A stretch of 59,591 bases of DNA from Verrucomicrobiaceae bacterium (lineage in GTDB: Bacteria; Verrucomicrobiota; Verrucomicrobiia; Verrucomicrobiales; Verrucomicrobiaceae), in the NCBI GenBank assembly GCA_947466075.1, contig CANIBP010000007.1:73272-132862 (forward strand), in the 5' to 3' direction. Both the position numbers and the translations under genes were made by a program. Shown one piece after another: positions 8,639-16,323 of the stretch (position 1 is the first letter of the stretch; the number at the start of each line of letters is the position of its first letter). The notes under the pieces are model-generated. The model saw only the letters and a list, made by a program, of their open reading frames with translations, did not search any database and was not told where the DNA came from.

Positions 8639-9495
8639 GCTGCGCCCTCCTTACGACTGAAGCGATGCCAAACGGCAACAATCAACATCGGCACGAGCAC
8701 CGCCAGCATCAAACCAGCAGCAAGCGCACTCGCGTGCGGCAAATTACGATCGGCAAACACGCGCTGGGCAATCTTACTACCGAGCATTTCATCCGAGGCG
8801 CCACCAACCATCTGGGGGATCATGTATTGGCCGAGCGAGCAGACAAACACCATTAGCGCGGCGGAGATAAGGCCGCGACGCACGCCTGGAACGAACACTT
8901 TGGCAAACGAGCGCCACGGCCCCGCTCCAAGATCGCGCGCGGCATCGAGCAGACCAAAGTCGAATTTCTCAGCTGCGGCATAGAGCGGCAGGATGGCAAA
9001 GGGGAGTTGCGTGTAGATGAGGACCAACAGCACGGTGCCGACATTGTTAAGCAACAAAGCGTCTTCGGGGATGAGATGCAGCCAATGCAACAGGCGAGTG
9101 AGCGGACCTTCGGGATGCAGCAGAGATTTCCACGCGAAGATGCGGATGAGGAAGTTCGAGAGAAATGGAATGACAACGAACAGCAGCAGCACCTGCCGCA
9201 TGCGCGGCCCGACACGCGCCATTTGAAACGTCATCGGCAATGCGAGCGCGACACAGACGATGGTCGTGATGCTACTGAGCCATAGGGTACGCCAAATGAT
9301 GGGCAGGTATGCTGGATTGTTCACGGCATGGATCGTCTCCAGCGTCCATCCGGAACCAACGCCGCCTTGCAAATCAGCCGGACGAAAGGCCGTGACAATG
9401 ACCAAGATGCACGGAATCACGAAAAACACCCCAAGCCAGGCCAAGGACGGCAACGTCAGTAGCCATTGCTTCGAACGGCCTGATTCCGCATTCAT
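8635..9495 (-). CDS. potB: Spermidine/putrescine-type ABC transporter permease (PotB-like)
   Basis: This 286-residue permease has six predicted membrane spans, the first at about 10-32, and the EAA-type cytoplasmic loop LLDAARDLGAGPWRSFAKVFVPGVRRG (about 195-221), typical of the PotB/HisM superfamily. It is the partner of the PotC-like permease and would form the heterodimeric channel. The order on the minus strand is potA, potB, potC, ydcF, and each junction overlaps by exactly four bases. The loop sequence and length fit PotB; assignment to a sulfate, iron or molybdate system is less likely because the companion ATPase has a Pot-type TOBE extension. Confidence 0.9.
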   Translation of the reverse strand: MNAESGRSKQWLLTLPSLAWLGVFFVIPCILVIVTAFRPADLQGGVGSGWTLETIHAVNNPAYLPIIWRTLWLSSITTIVCVALALPMTFQMARVGPRMRQVLLLFVVIPFLSNFLIRIFAWKSLLHPEGPLTRLLHWLHLIPEDALLLNNVGTVLLVLIYTQLPFAILPLYAAAEKFDFGLLDAARDLGAGPWRSFAKVFVPGVRRGLISAALMVFVCSLGQYMIPQMVGGASDEMLGSKIAQRVFADRNLPHASALAAGLMLAVLVPMLIVAVWHRFSRKEGAA

Positions 9496-10598
9496 GCTTC
9501 CCCCTCCAGCATAACAACGCGACCTTCATCGGGATGAAACGTCATCCAAACTTCGGTTCCGCGCACCGGATCAATGTCTCCACCACTAAACCGGCTGCGT
9601 TGGAGTTGCGCCAGGATGCTATGCTCGCCCGCAACGATGCGGTAACGCGTGTGCGACCCAAAGTAGGCAATGTCTTCGACGATACCACGAAATGCATTCA
9701 CCCTCTCACCGCTTGGCGGTCGTTTGAGCATGAGGCTGATCTTTTCCGGCCGCACCATGAGACGCAGCGTTTGATTGGCGGAAACCGTGCCATTGCTCAA
9801 CACCAGCGGACTGCCCAGCCCCTCGACTGACACCCGCACGTAGCCTTCGTGCTGCATTTCGACCACGGTGCCGGTGAAGAAATTGGCATCGCCAATGAAT
9901 GACGCAACAAAGCTGCTGCGCGGCTTTTCATACAGATTCACGGGTGAGTCCACCTGCTCCACTTTGCCATTATTCATCACCGCAATACGGTCACTAAGGC
10001 TCATCGCCTCACCTTGGTCATGCGTGACGTAGATGAAGGTGGTGCCAACCTGCTCATGGATGGCGTTCAGTTCCATGAGCATGTGCTGGCGCAGCTTTAA
10101 GTCGAGTGCGGCCAGCGGTTCATCCAGCAGCAGAACCTGCGGACGATTAACGAGCGCTCGGGCGATGGCGACCCGCTGGCGCTGTCCACCGCTGAGCTGC
10201 GCTGGGCGTTTGCGCGCATGCTCGGATAGACGCACCAGTTCGAGCATGCGATCCACGCCGCTGCGAATCTCCTCACGTGGCCGACGGCTCATGCGTAGGC
10301 CGAAAGCGATGTTCTCCCACACATTGAGGTGCGGAAACAGCGCGTAGTTTTGAAACACCGTGTTCACTGGCCGCTGCTCCGGTGGCAACGCGGTGATATC
10401 CCGACCACCGACGATGATGCGCCCGCCGTCTGGCCGCTCAAATCCGGCAATCATGCGCAGCAGCGTCGTTTTGCCGCAACCACTGGGACCGAGCAGCGAG
10501 AACGCCTCCCCCTGAGCGACGGTTAACGACACCTCATCCACAGCACGCAGGGAGCCGAAGGATTTGGAAACGTGGTCGATGACGAGAAAGCCGTCCAT
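9492..10598 (-). CDS. potA: ABC transporter ATP-binding protein (PotA-like)
   Basis: From the ATG at 10598 the protein is 368 residues; a TTG at 10631 would add eleven, but the ATG gives the normal start before the first strand (FLVIDHVSKSFG). Walker A is GPSGCGKTT (about 37-45), then the Q-loop, the signature LSGGQRQRVAIARAL (about 135-149), Walker B VLLLDEPLAALD and the H-loop YVTHDQGEAMSL. The C-terminal 120 residues form the TOBE/MOP-type regulatory domain (LMVRPEKISLMLKRP). It powers the PotB/PotC pair. It is first in its operon and divergent from the pseudokinase gene, with 85 bases between their starts, which must hold both promoters. The substrate-binding gene potD is absent nearby. 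Confidence 0.93.
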   Translation of the reverse strand: MDGFLVIDHVSKSFGSLRAVDEVSLTVAQGEAFSLLGPSGCGKTTLLRMIAGFERPDGGRIIVGGRDITALPPEQRPVNTVFQNYALFPHLNVWENIAFGLRMSRRPREEIRSGVDRMLELVRLSEHARKRPAQLSGGQRQRVAIARALVNRPQVLLLDEPLAALDLKLRQHMLMELNAIHEQVGTTFIYVTHDQGEAMSLSDRIAVMNNGKVEQVDSPVNLYEKPRSSFVASFIGDANFFTGTVVEMQHEGYVRVSVEGLGSPLVLSNGTVSANQTLRLMVRPEKISLMLKRPPSGERVNAFRGIVEDIAYFGSHTRYRIVAGEHSILAQLQRSRFSGGDIDPVRGTEVWMTFHPDEGRVVMLEGEA

Positions 10599-10683
10599 GA
10601 GGTTGGGGGTCGTACTGTAGCCCGCAAACAATCAACATGGCAAGAAGCTTGCGGGATTCACTGGAACGAACGAGCTTAGCTGA

Positions 10684-11814
10684 ATGTCACCCCGTTTTGA
10701 GATTCTGCGCCTCCTTGAGGAGGATGCCTCCAGCAAACTATCCCTCGTCCGCGACAACAAGCGTGGGGATGAACTACGCCTACGACGCTTTAAGACAAAG
10801 AAAGCAGAGGAAATCGAGGGCCTGCAGGAGTTGTTCCGCCAGCTTGCCGCGCTTCAGAGTCCACATCTGGATCGGGTGATCGATTTCGGTGCGGATAAGG
10901 ACGGCTTCTACACCATCGTCGCCGGCGTCCTGCCTGGCGAGACGCTGAGCACCATACTGGAGCGCGGCCCGCTCTCTGAGAAGGAATTCGAAGCCGTGGC
11001 GCTGCAAATGCTCGATCTGCTCGATCTGCTGCATGAGCAGTCCATCGTGCATGGCAGTCTGCGGCCCGATAATGTGCGCATCACTGGTGAAAATGCCGCC
11101 GACTGGCAAGTAACGTTGCATGGCTTTGGTCAGGGCTTTGCCGGGCGTGATGACAGCAAAGAGGAGCAGATTCGCGCCTACCGTTGCACCGCACCAGAAC
11201 AGTGGATCGACGGCACTACCCGCCGCCGGACAGACGTCTATGCTCTGGGCTGTGTGCTCTATGAGGCGCTGGCGGCCCGCCCGCCTTTCGATGGCAAGGT
11301 TCTCAAAGAGTTGCGCGGCAAGCATATCGGTCACGATTTGGCGCCACTGCAAAAGCTGGCTTCCCATGTGCCAAGTTGGATCTGCGCCTGGGTCATGCAC
11401 CTACTTGCCGTCGATCCTGAGCAACGCCCGCGCAAGGCGGCAGCGGCTCGCGAGTTATTTGAGCGTCGTGAAGCGCCCAACCTCCCGGAACTGCCGTCGC
11501 AATCGGCCGAGTTACCCGTGGCATCGAGCACGCCACCCGTCAGTCTAGCCGCGCAGCAGGTATCCGCGCCCGTGGTTCTGCCGACAGCTCATCCTTCGCA
11601 TGCGACATCGAGCACCATTCCCATCGCCGTCGGCCCGCATGTCTCTCCCACTATGCCTCGTCGGCCCATGACCGGCCCGGCCCAGCGCAAGCCCTATACC
11701 CCGCCGCGCAAACCTCCCGTAACGGCTCCCGCCGTGAACAAAAAACCCTTTATCATCGTTGGTGCGGCCATCCTCTTGCTTCTCGTTGCCGTGTTAACCC
11801 GTTGCTCGGGTTAG
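10684..11814 (+). CDS. Tail-anchored pseudokinase (protein-kinase-like fold)
   Basis: The 376-residue product has the outline of a Hanks-type kinase domain (about 1-262) but lacks its catalytic residues. The glycine-rich loop is absent (EEDASSKLSLV), the catalytic loop reads HGSLRPDN at 123-130 instead of HRDxKPxN, losing the catalytic Asp, and the DFG position reads HGF (146-148). Structural motifs are kept: CTAPEQW (about 168-174) for APE and TDVYALGCVLYE for the helix-F Asp. A Pro/Ala/Thr-rich linker (about 265-350) leads to one C-terminal transmembrane helix (about 353-371), so the domain faces the cytoplasm. I infer a regulatory or scaffold pseudokinase. It is divergent from potA and converges on the AraC gene. 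Confidence 0.8.
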   Translation: MSPRFEILRLLEEDASSKLSLVRDNKRGDELRLRRFKTKKAEEIEGLQELFRQLAALQSPHLDRVIDFGADKDGFYTIVAGVLPGETLSTILERGPLSEKEFEAVALQMLDLLDLLHEQSIVHGSLRPDNVRITGENAADWQVTLHGFGQGFAGRDDSKEEQIRAYRCTAPEQWIDGTTRRRTDVYALGCVLYEALAARPPFDGKVLKELRGKHIGHDLAPLQKLASHVPSWICAWVMHLLAVDPEQRPRKAAAARELFERREAPNLPELPSQSAELPVASSTPPVSLAAQQVSAPVVLPTAHPSHATSSTIPIAVGPHVSPTMPRRPMTGPAQRKPYTPPRKPPVTAPAVNKKPFIIVGAAILLLLVAVLTRCSG

Positions 11815-11853
11815 CAATGAATCTGCGCTGGACTACCAGTTGTTTCTTGTCTT

Positions 11854-12699
11854 TCAAAGGCCCTTCCGCTCACGCTGACGGGCGCGGAATTCGGATGGGC
11901 CGCAGCCGACTTGTCGGGCGAACATGCGGCTGAAGTAGTGGCGATTGGGGAAGCCGTGTTCGATGGCGATTTGATCGATGGTTTTGTAAGTGAGGGCGAG
12001 GGCTTCGCCGGCAAGGCGAAGGCGCGTGGCGAGGACGTAGGCGGCGGGTGTTTGGCCGGTGTGCTCGCGGAAGCTGCGGATGAAACGCTCGATGCTCATG
12101 CCGGCACGCTCGGCGAGGAAGGAGTTCGAGAGCTTGCTGTGTGGTGCGCGGGCGATGAGGGCGAGGACTTCGACGATGCGCTCGGGCAATGCGGGTGGTG
12201 AGTCGATCTCGAGCGTGGCGAAGACGCTGTGAAGCAACGCGGCGCTGAGATGATGCAGGCGATGATCTCGCAAGGGTGTGGGACGTTGGCGATGCGTGGC
12301 GATGAGTTGGGTAAGCATCGCGCGAAGGGAGTCGGCGACTGAAATGACGATGGGTGCCGCAGGAATGGACACACCCGGACGTGCGGTGGTGAAGTGCAGC
12401 CAGAAGTGGCAGGCCTGCACCGGGCCGCAGCAGTCGAAAACGGTGTCTGCGGGGATGAGGACGGCTTTTTTGGGCTCCAGCGAGATTTTGCGGCCTTGGA
12501 AGAGAAGGTGGCATCCGGGCTTGGGATTGTAGTAGAAGCGCCAGAACGGCGAATCGACACCGCTGTGGTTCCAATCCTCCAAAGCATGCTGGTAGCCGCT
12601 TTCGTGGATCAAAAAGGGGGTCCAGCCGGATTTGGCCACACGGGCGAGGTCCACGCCCCATGGGGTGGTGTAGTTGAGGTATTTGCGACTGGATGCCAT
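11854..12699 (-). CDS. AraC-family transcriptional regulator
   Basis: From the ATG at 12699 the product is 281 residues. The N-terminal half is a cupin-like sensor of the AraC type (FYYNPKPGCHLLFQGRKI, then PKKAVLIPADTVFDC and CHFWLHFT). The C-terminal 100 residues carry two helix-turn-helix motifs: NSFLAERAGMSIERFIRSFR, then the family signature YKTIDQIAIEHGFPNRHYFS followed by RMFARQVGCGPSEFRAR. Sensors of this sort often bind sugars. The gene is divergent from the PSD1/DUF1501 cluster with only 44 bases between the two starts, so its binding site must overlap both promoters. I infer it controls that cluster and itself; the ligand is unknown. Confidence 0.92.
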   Translation of the reverse strand: MASSRKYLNYTTPWGVDLARVAKSGWTPFLIHESGYQHALEDWNHSGVDSPFWRFYYNPKPGCHLLFQGRKISLEPKKAVLIPADTVFDCCGPVQACHFWLHFTTARPGVSIPAAPIVISVADSLRAMLTQLIATHRQRPTPLRDHRLHHLSAALLHSVFATLEIDSPPALPERIVEVLALIARAPHSKLSNSFLAERAGMSIERFIRSFREHTGQTPAAYVLATRLRLAGEALALTYKTIDQIAIEHGFPNRHYFSRMFARQVGCGPSEFRARQRERKGL

Positions 12700-12743
12700 G
12701 ATAAGACACAACTAAGGCATGAAACGGCACAGTCATCCAGCGT

Positions 12744-14906
12744 ATGATGTCGGTGATGCGATTCCTGTTTTTCATTCTCAGCTCCTCTGCCTTCGCCCTG
12801 CCCGCCGATCATGCTCAGCGCCTGGAGCGCGGCCTGAAGTCGTTTCAGCAAGACGTGGCGGGCATTCTCAAAGAGAACTGCCTGCGCTGTCATGGTGGCG
12901 AAAGAGTGAAGAGCGACTTCGACATGGCCACGCGTGAGGATTTGCTCCGTGGCGGCTCACATGGGTCGGTGGTGGTGCCGTTTGATGCCAAAGGCAGCGC
13001 GCTGGTTCAGCAGATCAATCACGCCAAGGAACCGCACATGCCCGACGACAAGCCGAAGCTCAGTGCGGAGGTGATCGCCAAAATCACCGCGTGGATCGAC
13101 GATGGTGCGCCGTATGCCGAGCCACTGGTCGCCGGGAAAAAGCCAAAGCGCGATGCGAGTGTGGTCACGGATGCAGATCGCCAATGGTGGTCGTTTCAGC
13201 CGCTGAAGAAGATCAATGCGAAGTCCATTGATGAACTGCTGCTCAAGAACGCGAAGGGCATGTCCTTCAATCCGCCTGCGGACAATGCCACGCTGGTGCG
13301 CAGGCTGTATCTCGACCTCACAGGGCTGCCGCCAGATTCATCGGACCAGACGGATCTGTCTGCTCTGACGGATCGACTGCTGTCCTCTCCTCGTTACGGT
13401 GAGCGCTGGGCGCGGCATTGGCTCGATGTGGCTCGTTTCGCGGAAAGCACGGGCTTTGAGCAGGACCATGATCGGCCGTTTGCGTTCCATTACCGCGACT
13501 TCGTGATCAAGGCGCTGAACTCGGACATGCCTTATGATCAGTTCGTGAAATGGCAGCTCGCAGGTGATGAATACGAGCCACAGAACCCGCTGGCGCTCGC
13601 GGCGACGGGTTTCCTCGGTGCGGGTGTGTTTCCATCGCAGATCACCGCAAATGAAGTCGAGCGCACACGCTATGATGCGATGGACGACATGCTCAGCACG
13701 ACGAGCAGCGCGATGCTGGGCCTCACGGTAGGCTGTGCGCGCTGCCATGATCACAAGTTTGATCCGTTACCCACGCGCGACTACTACGCCATGCTCAGCA
13801 CCTTCACGACGACGACGCGCATGAATGTGGATGTGCTGCCCGACGGCAAAGTCACGGCTGCGAAGACAACGGTGAACGCCAAAACAAATACGCCAGTGGT
13901 CCCAGGTGCCACGCGCATGATGATCTGCGGCGAGGGCTATGATCCCATCGTCATGCACACACAGGGCGGGCCATTCTTTGACAAGACCTACGTCCTCAAG
14001 CGCGGCAGCCCTGACATGAAGGACGGCGAAGCCACGCAAAGCTTCCTGCAAGTACTCAGCAAGCCCGGCGATGCCAAACGCTGGCAGTGGCAGCCACCGA
14101 AGGACGCCAAGACCTCCGGCCGCCGACGCTCGCTGTCGAATTGGATCACGGATGTCGATCAAGGTGCGGGTGCCTTGCTGGCGCGTGTCATCGTGAATCG
14201 CCTGTGGCAGCACCATTTCGGCAGAGGACTCGTGCCGACGGTGAATGACTTTGGCAAGACTGGCACCGCATCCTCGCAGCCTGAATTGCTCGACTGGCTC
14301 GCGGGACAACTCATCGCCAATGGCTGGAAGCTGAAGCCGATCCACAAGCTGATCCTCAGCAGCCAAGCATGGCAACAAAGCAGCCAGCGCGACGCCAAAA
14401 AGGAAGCCGTTGATCCCGACAACGGCCTCTTCATGCGCTTCGTGCCCCAGCGTCTCGAAGCTGAGGCCATCCGCGACAGCATGCTGGCCATCAGTGGTCT
14501 GCTGGATGAAACGATGTTCGGTCCCGGCACCCGCGACGAGAACAGCAAGCGCCGCAGCATCTACTTCAACATCAAGCGCAGCCAGCTCATCGGCAGCATG
14601 GTGGCCTTTGATGTGCCCGAGCCACTCGTGAGCCAAGGCAGCCGCCCCACCACCACCGTGGCCCCACAGGCGCTCATCTTGATGAACAGCCCTCAAGCCC
14701 GCCAATGGGCCGAGGGCCTCGCCAAACGCATCCAACCCGCTGGCGATGCACCCAAACAAATCGCGATGGCCTATCGCATCTGCTTCAATCGCGACCCCAA
14801 GCCCGACGAACTCGCCACTGGAGCCGAGTATTTGAAATCAGGCGCTTCGCTGGCAGATTACTGCCAGGTCGTGCTGGGGCTGAATGAATTGATCTACGTG
14901 AACTGA
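12744..14906 (+). CDS. PSD1 protein 1 (planctomycete cytochrome C, DUF1549, DUF1553)
   Basis: This exported protein of 720 residues starts with a signal peptide (about 5-20; the ATG at 12756 would give a tidier start). A short PSCyt1 domain follows, with the haem-type motif CLRCH at residues 46-50. DUF1549 spans about 170-365 (ATLVRRLYLDLTGLPP, GERWARHWLDVARFAES) and ends with a second CxxCH, GCARCHDHKFDP. DUF1553 spans about 465-700 (LLARVIVNRLWQHHFGRGLVP, SQPELLDWLAGQLI). Activity is not established for the family; links to polysaccharide degradation and periplasmic electron transfer have been proposed. It is the shortest PSD1 here, with no carbohydrate-binding-like insert. The stop is one base before the DUF1501 start, so the two form a pair. 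Confidence 0.9.
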   Translation: MMSVMRFLFFILSSSAFALPADHAQRLERGLKSFQQDVAGILKENCLRCHGGERVKSDFDMATREDLLRGGSHGSVVVPFDAKGSALVQQINHAKEPHMPDDKPKLSAEVIAKITAWIDDGAPYAEPLVAGKKPKRDASVVTDADRQWWSFQPLKKINAKSIDELLLKNAKGMSFNPPADNATLVRRLYLDLTGLPPDSSDQTDLSALTDRLLSSPRYGERWARHWLDVARFAESTGFEQDHDRPFAFHYRDFVIKALNSDMPYDQFVKWQLAGDEYEPQNPLALAATGFLGAGVFPSQITANEVERTRYDAMDDMLSTTSSAMLGLTVGCARCHDHKFDPLPTRDYYAMLSTFTTTTRMNVDVLPDGKVTAAKTTVNAKTNTPVVPGATRMMICGEGYDPIVMHTQGGPFFDKTYVLKRGSPDMKDGEATQSFLQVLSKPGDAKRWQWQPPKDAKTSGRRRSLSNWITDVDQGAGALLARVIVNRLWQHHFGRGLVPTVNDFGKTGTASSQPELLDWLAGQLIANGWKLKPIHKLILSSQAWQQSSQRDAKKEAVDPDNGLFMRFVPQRLEAEAIRDSMLAISGLLDETMFGPGTRDENSKRRSIYFNIKRSQLIGSMVAFDVPEPLVSQGSRPTTTVAPQALILMNSPQARQWAEGLAKRIQPAGDAPKQIAMAYRICFNRDPKPDELATGAEYLKSGASLADYCQVVLGLNELIYVN

Positions 14907-14907
14907 T

Positions 14908-16323
14908 ATGAACGCACTCTCTTACTCTCGTCGTGAATGGCTCGCCCGTGCGGGCGGTGGCTTTGGCATGTTGGCGTTGTCTTCAATGTTGGAGGCGGCG
15001 AGCAATCCTTTTGCGCCGAAGGTGCCGATGCAGGTTGGTGGGAAGGCGAAGTCGATCATTTGGATCTTTGCCAATGGTGGGCCGTCGCATGTGGACACGT
15101 GGGATTACAAGCCGGAGCTGAAGAAGCAGGATGGCAAGGCGCTGGATGGATTTGATCCGAAGACGGGCTTTTTCCCCGGCTCGGTGGGTCCGTTGATGGC
15201 CTCGCCGTTTGAGTTCAAGCAGCACGGGCAGAGCGGCACGTGGTGCAGCGATCTGTTTCCGAGGACGGCGATGCATGTCGATAAGATGTGCTTCATACAC
15301 AGTTGCTGGACAGGATCGAACAATCACTCGCCGGCGCTTTTCAAGATGAACACGGGCGAGACGCGCATGGGCTACCCCTGCGTCGGCTCATGGGTCAACT
15401 ACGGCCTCGGCAGCGAGAGTGATTCGCTGCCTTCCTTCGTCGTGATGAGCGATCCGCTGAATCGCGGCCTGCCCAAAGGCAGCGCAGCCAATTGGGGCGC
15501 GGGTTTCCTGCCGAGCATTTATCAAGGCACCTGGCTGAAGCCTAAGGGCGCACCGATTGATAACCTCGCGGTGCCAGCATCGCTCACGCCACAGCGTCAA
15601 CGTGCCCAACTTGACCTGCTGGCGAAATTGAACCGCAGCGCGCTCGCCGAATCGCCGATCGAGAGCGAACTCAATGCGCGCATCGAGAGCTTCGAGCTGG
15701 CCTACCGCATGCAAACCGCCGCGCCGGAGGCTTTTGATGTCAAAGGTGAGCCGGAGCACATCCAGAAGCTCTACGGCTTGAACGAGAAGCACTGTGGCCA
15801 CTTCGCCGCGCAGTGTCTCACCGCACGGCGCATGGTGGAGCGCGGCGTGCGCTTCATTCAGATCTACAGCGGCGGCATGGAGAATCAGCAGAGCTGGGAC
15901 GGCCACAACGACATCGCAGGCAATCATCGCGGCTTTGCCAATGAGAGCGACCAACCCGTAGCCGCGCTCATCGCCGATCTGGAGCAGCGTGGCCTGCTCG
16001 ATCAAACGCTCATCATCTGGGGCGGGGAATTTGGCCGTCTTCCCATCTCCCAAAAATCTGCCAAACCCGGTCGCGATCACAACCCTCATGCCTTCACCGT
16101 CTGGATGTGCGGCGGCGGCGTGAAAGGCGGCTACCACCACGGCGAGAGCGACGAGATCGGCTTAAAGGCCGCCATCGACAAAGTCAGCGTGCATGATCTG
16201 CATGCGACGATCCTCGCCGCTGCCGGATTGGATCACGAGCGGCTCACCTTCAAGTTCCAAGGTCTCGATCAGCGTCTGACCGGCGTGGAGAATCCGAAGG
16301 TGGTGAAGCAGGTGTTTGCGTGA
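14908..16323 (+). CDS. DUF1501 protein 1, Tat-exported
   Basis: The 471-residue protein opens with a twin-arginine signal, SRREWLARAGGGFGMLALSS (about 7-26), so it is exported folded, probably with a metal. DUF1501 belongs to the alkaline-phosphatase/sulfatase superfamily. Recognisable segments are IIWIFANGGPSHVDTWDYKP (about 49-68), GYPCVGSWVNYGLGSES, ARRMVERGVRFIQIYSGG, IIWGGEFGRLP, RDHNPHAFTVWMCGGGVKGG and the C-terminal [16 protein letters not shown]. Several Asp/His/Glu positions suit metal binding, but the reaction is unknown. It follows PSD1 protein 1 by one base and overlaps the next PSD1 gene by four bases if that gene starts at the GTG at 16320. Such PSD1-DUF1501 pairing is typical. 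Confidence 0.92.
   Translation: MNALSYSRREWLARAGGGFGMLALSSMLEAASNPFAPKVPMQVGGKAKSIIWIFANGGPSHVDTWDYKPELKKQDGKALDGFDPKTGFFPGSVGPLMASPFEFKQHGQSGTWCSDLFPRTAMHVDKMCFIHSCWTGSNNHSPALFKMNTGETRMGYPCVGSWVNYGLGSESDSLPSFVVMSDPLNRGLPKGSAANWGAGFLPSIYQGTWLKPKGAPIDNLAVPASLTPQRQRAQLDLLAKLNRSALAESPIESELNARIESFELAYRMQTAAPEAFDVKGEPEHIQKLYGLNEKHCGHFAAQCLTARRMVERGVRFIQIYSGGMENQQSWDGHNDIAGNHRGFANESDQPVAALIADLEQRGLLDQTLIIWGGEFGRLPISQKSAKPGRDHNPHAFTVWMCGGGVKGGYHHGESDEIGLKAAIDKVSVHDLHATILAAAGLDHERLTFKFQGLDQRLTGVENPKVVKQVFA

Noticed and set aside
13767..14759. 330-residue minus-strand reading frame within PSD1 protein 1
   Set aside because: Antisense to the conserved DUF1553 region, composed of Ala/Asp/His-rich low-information sequence.
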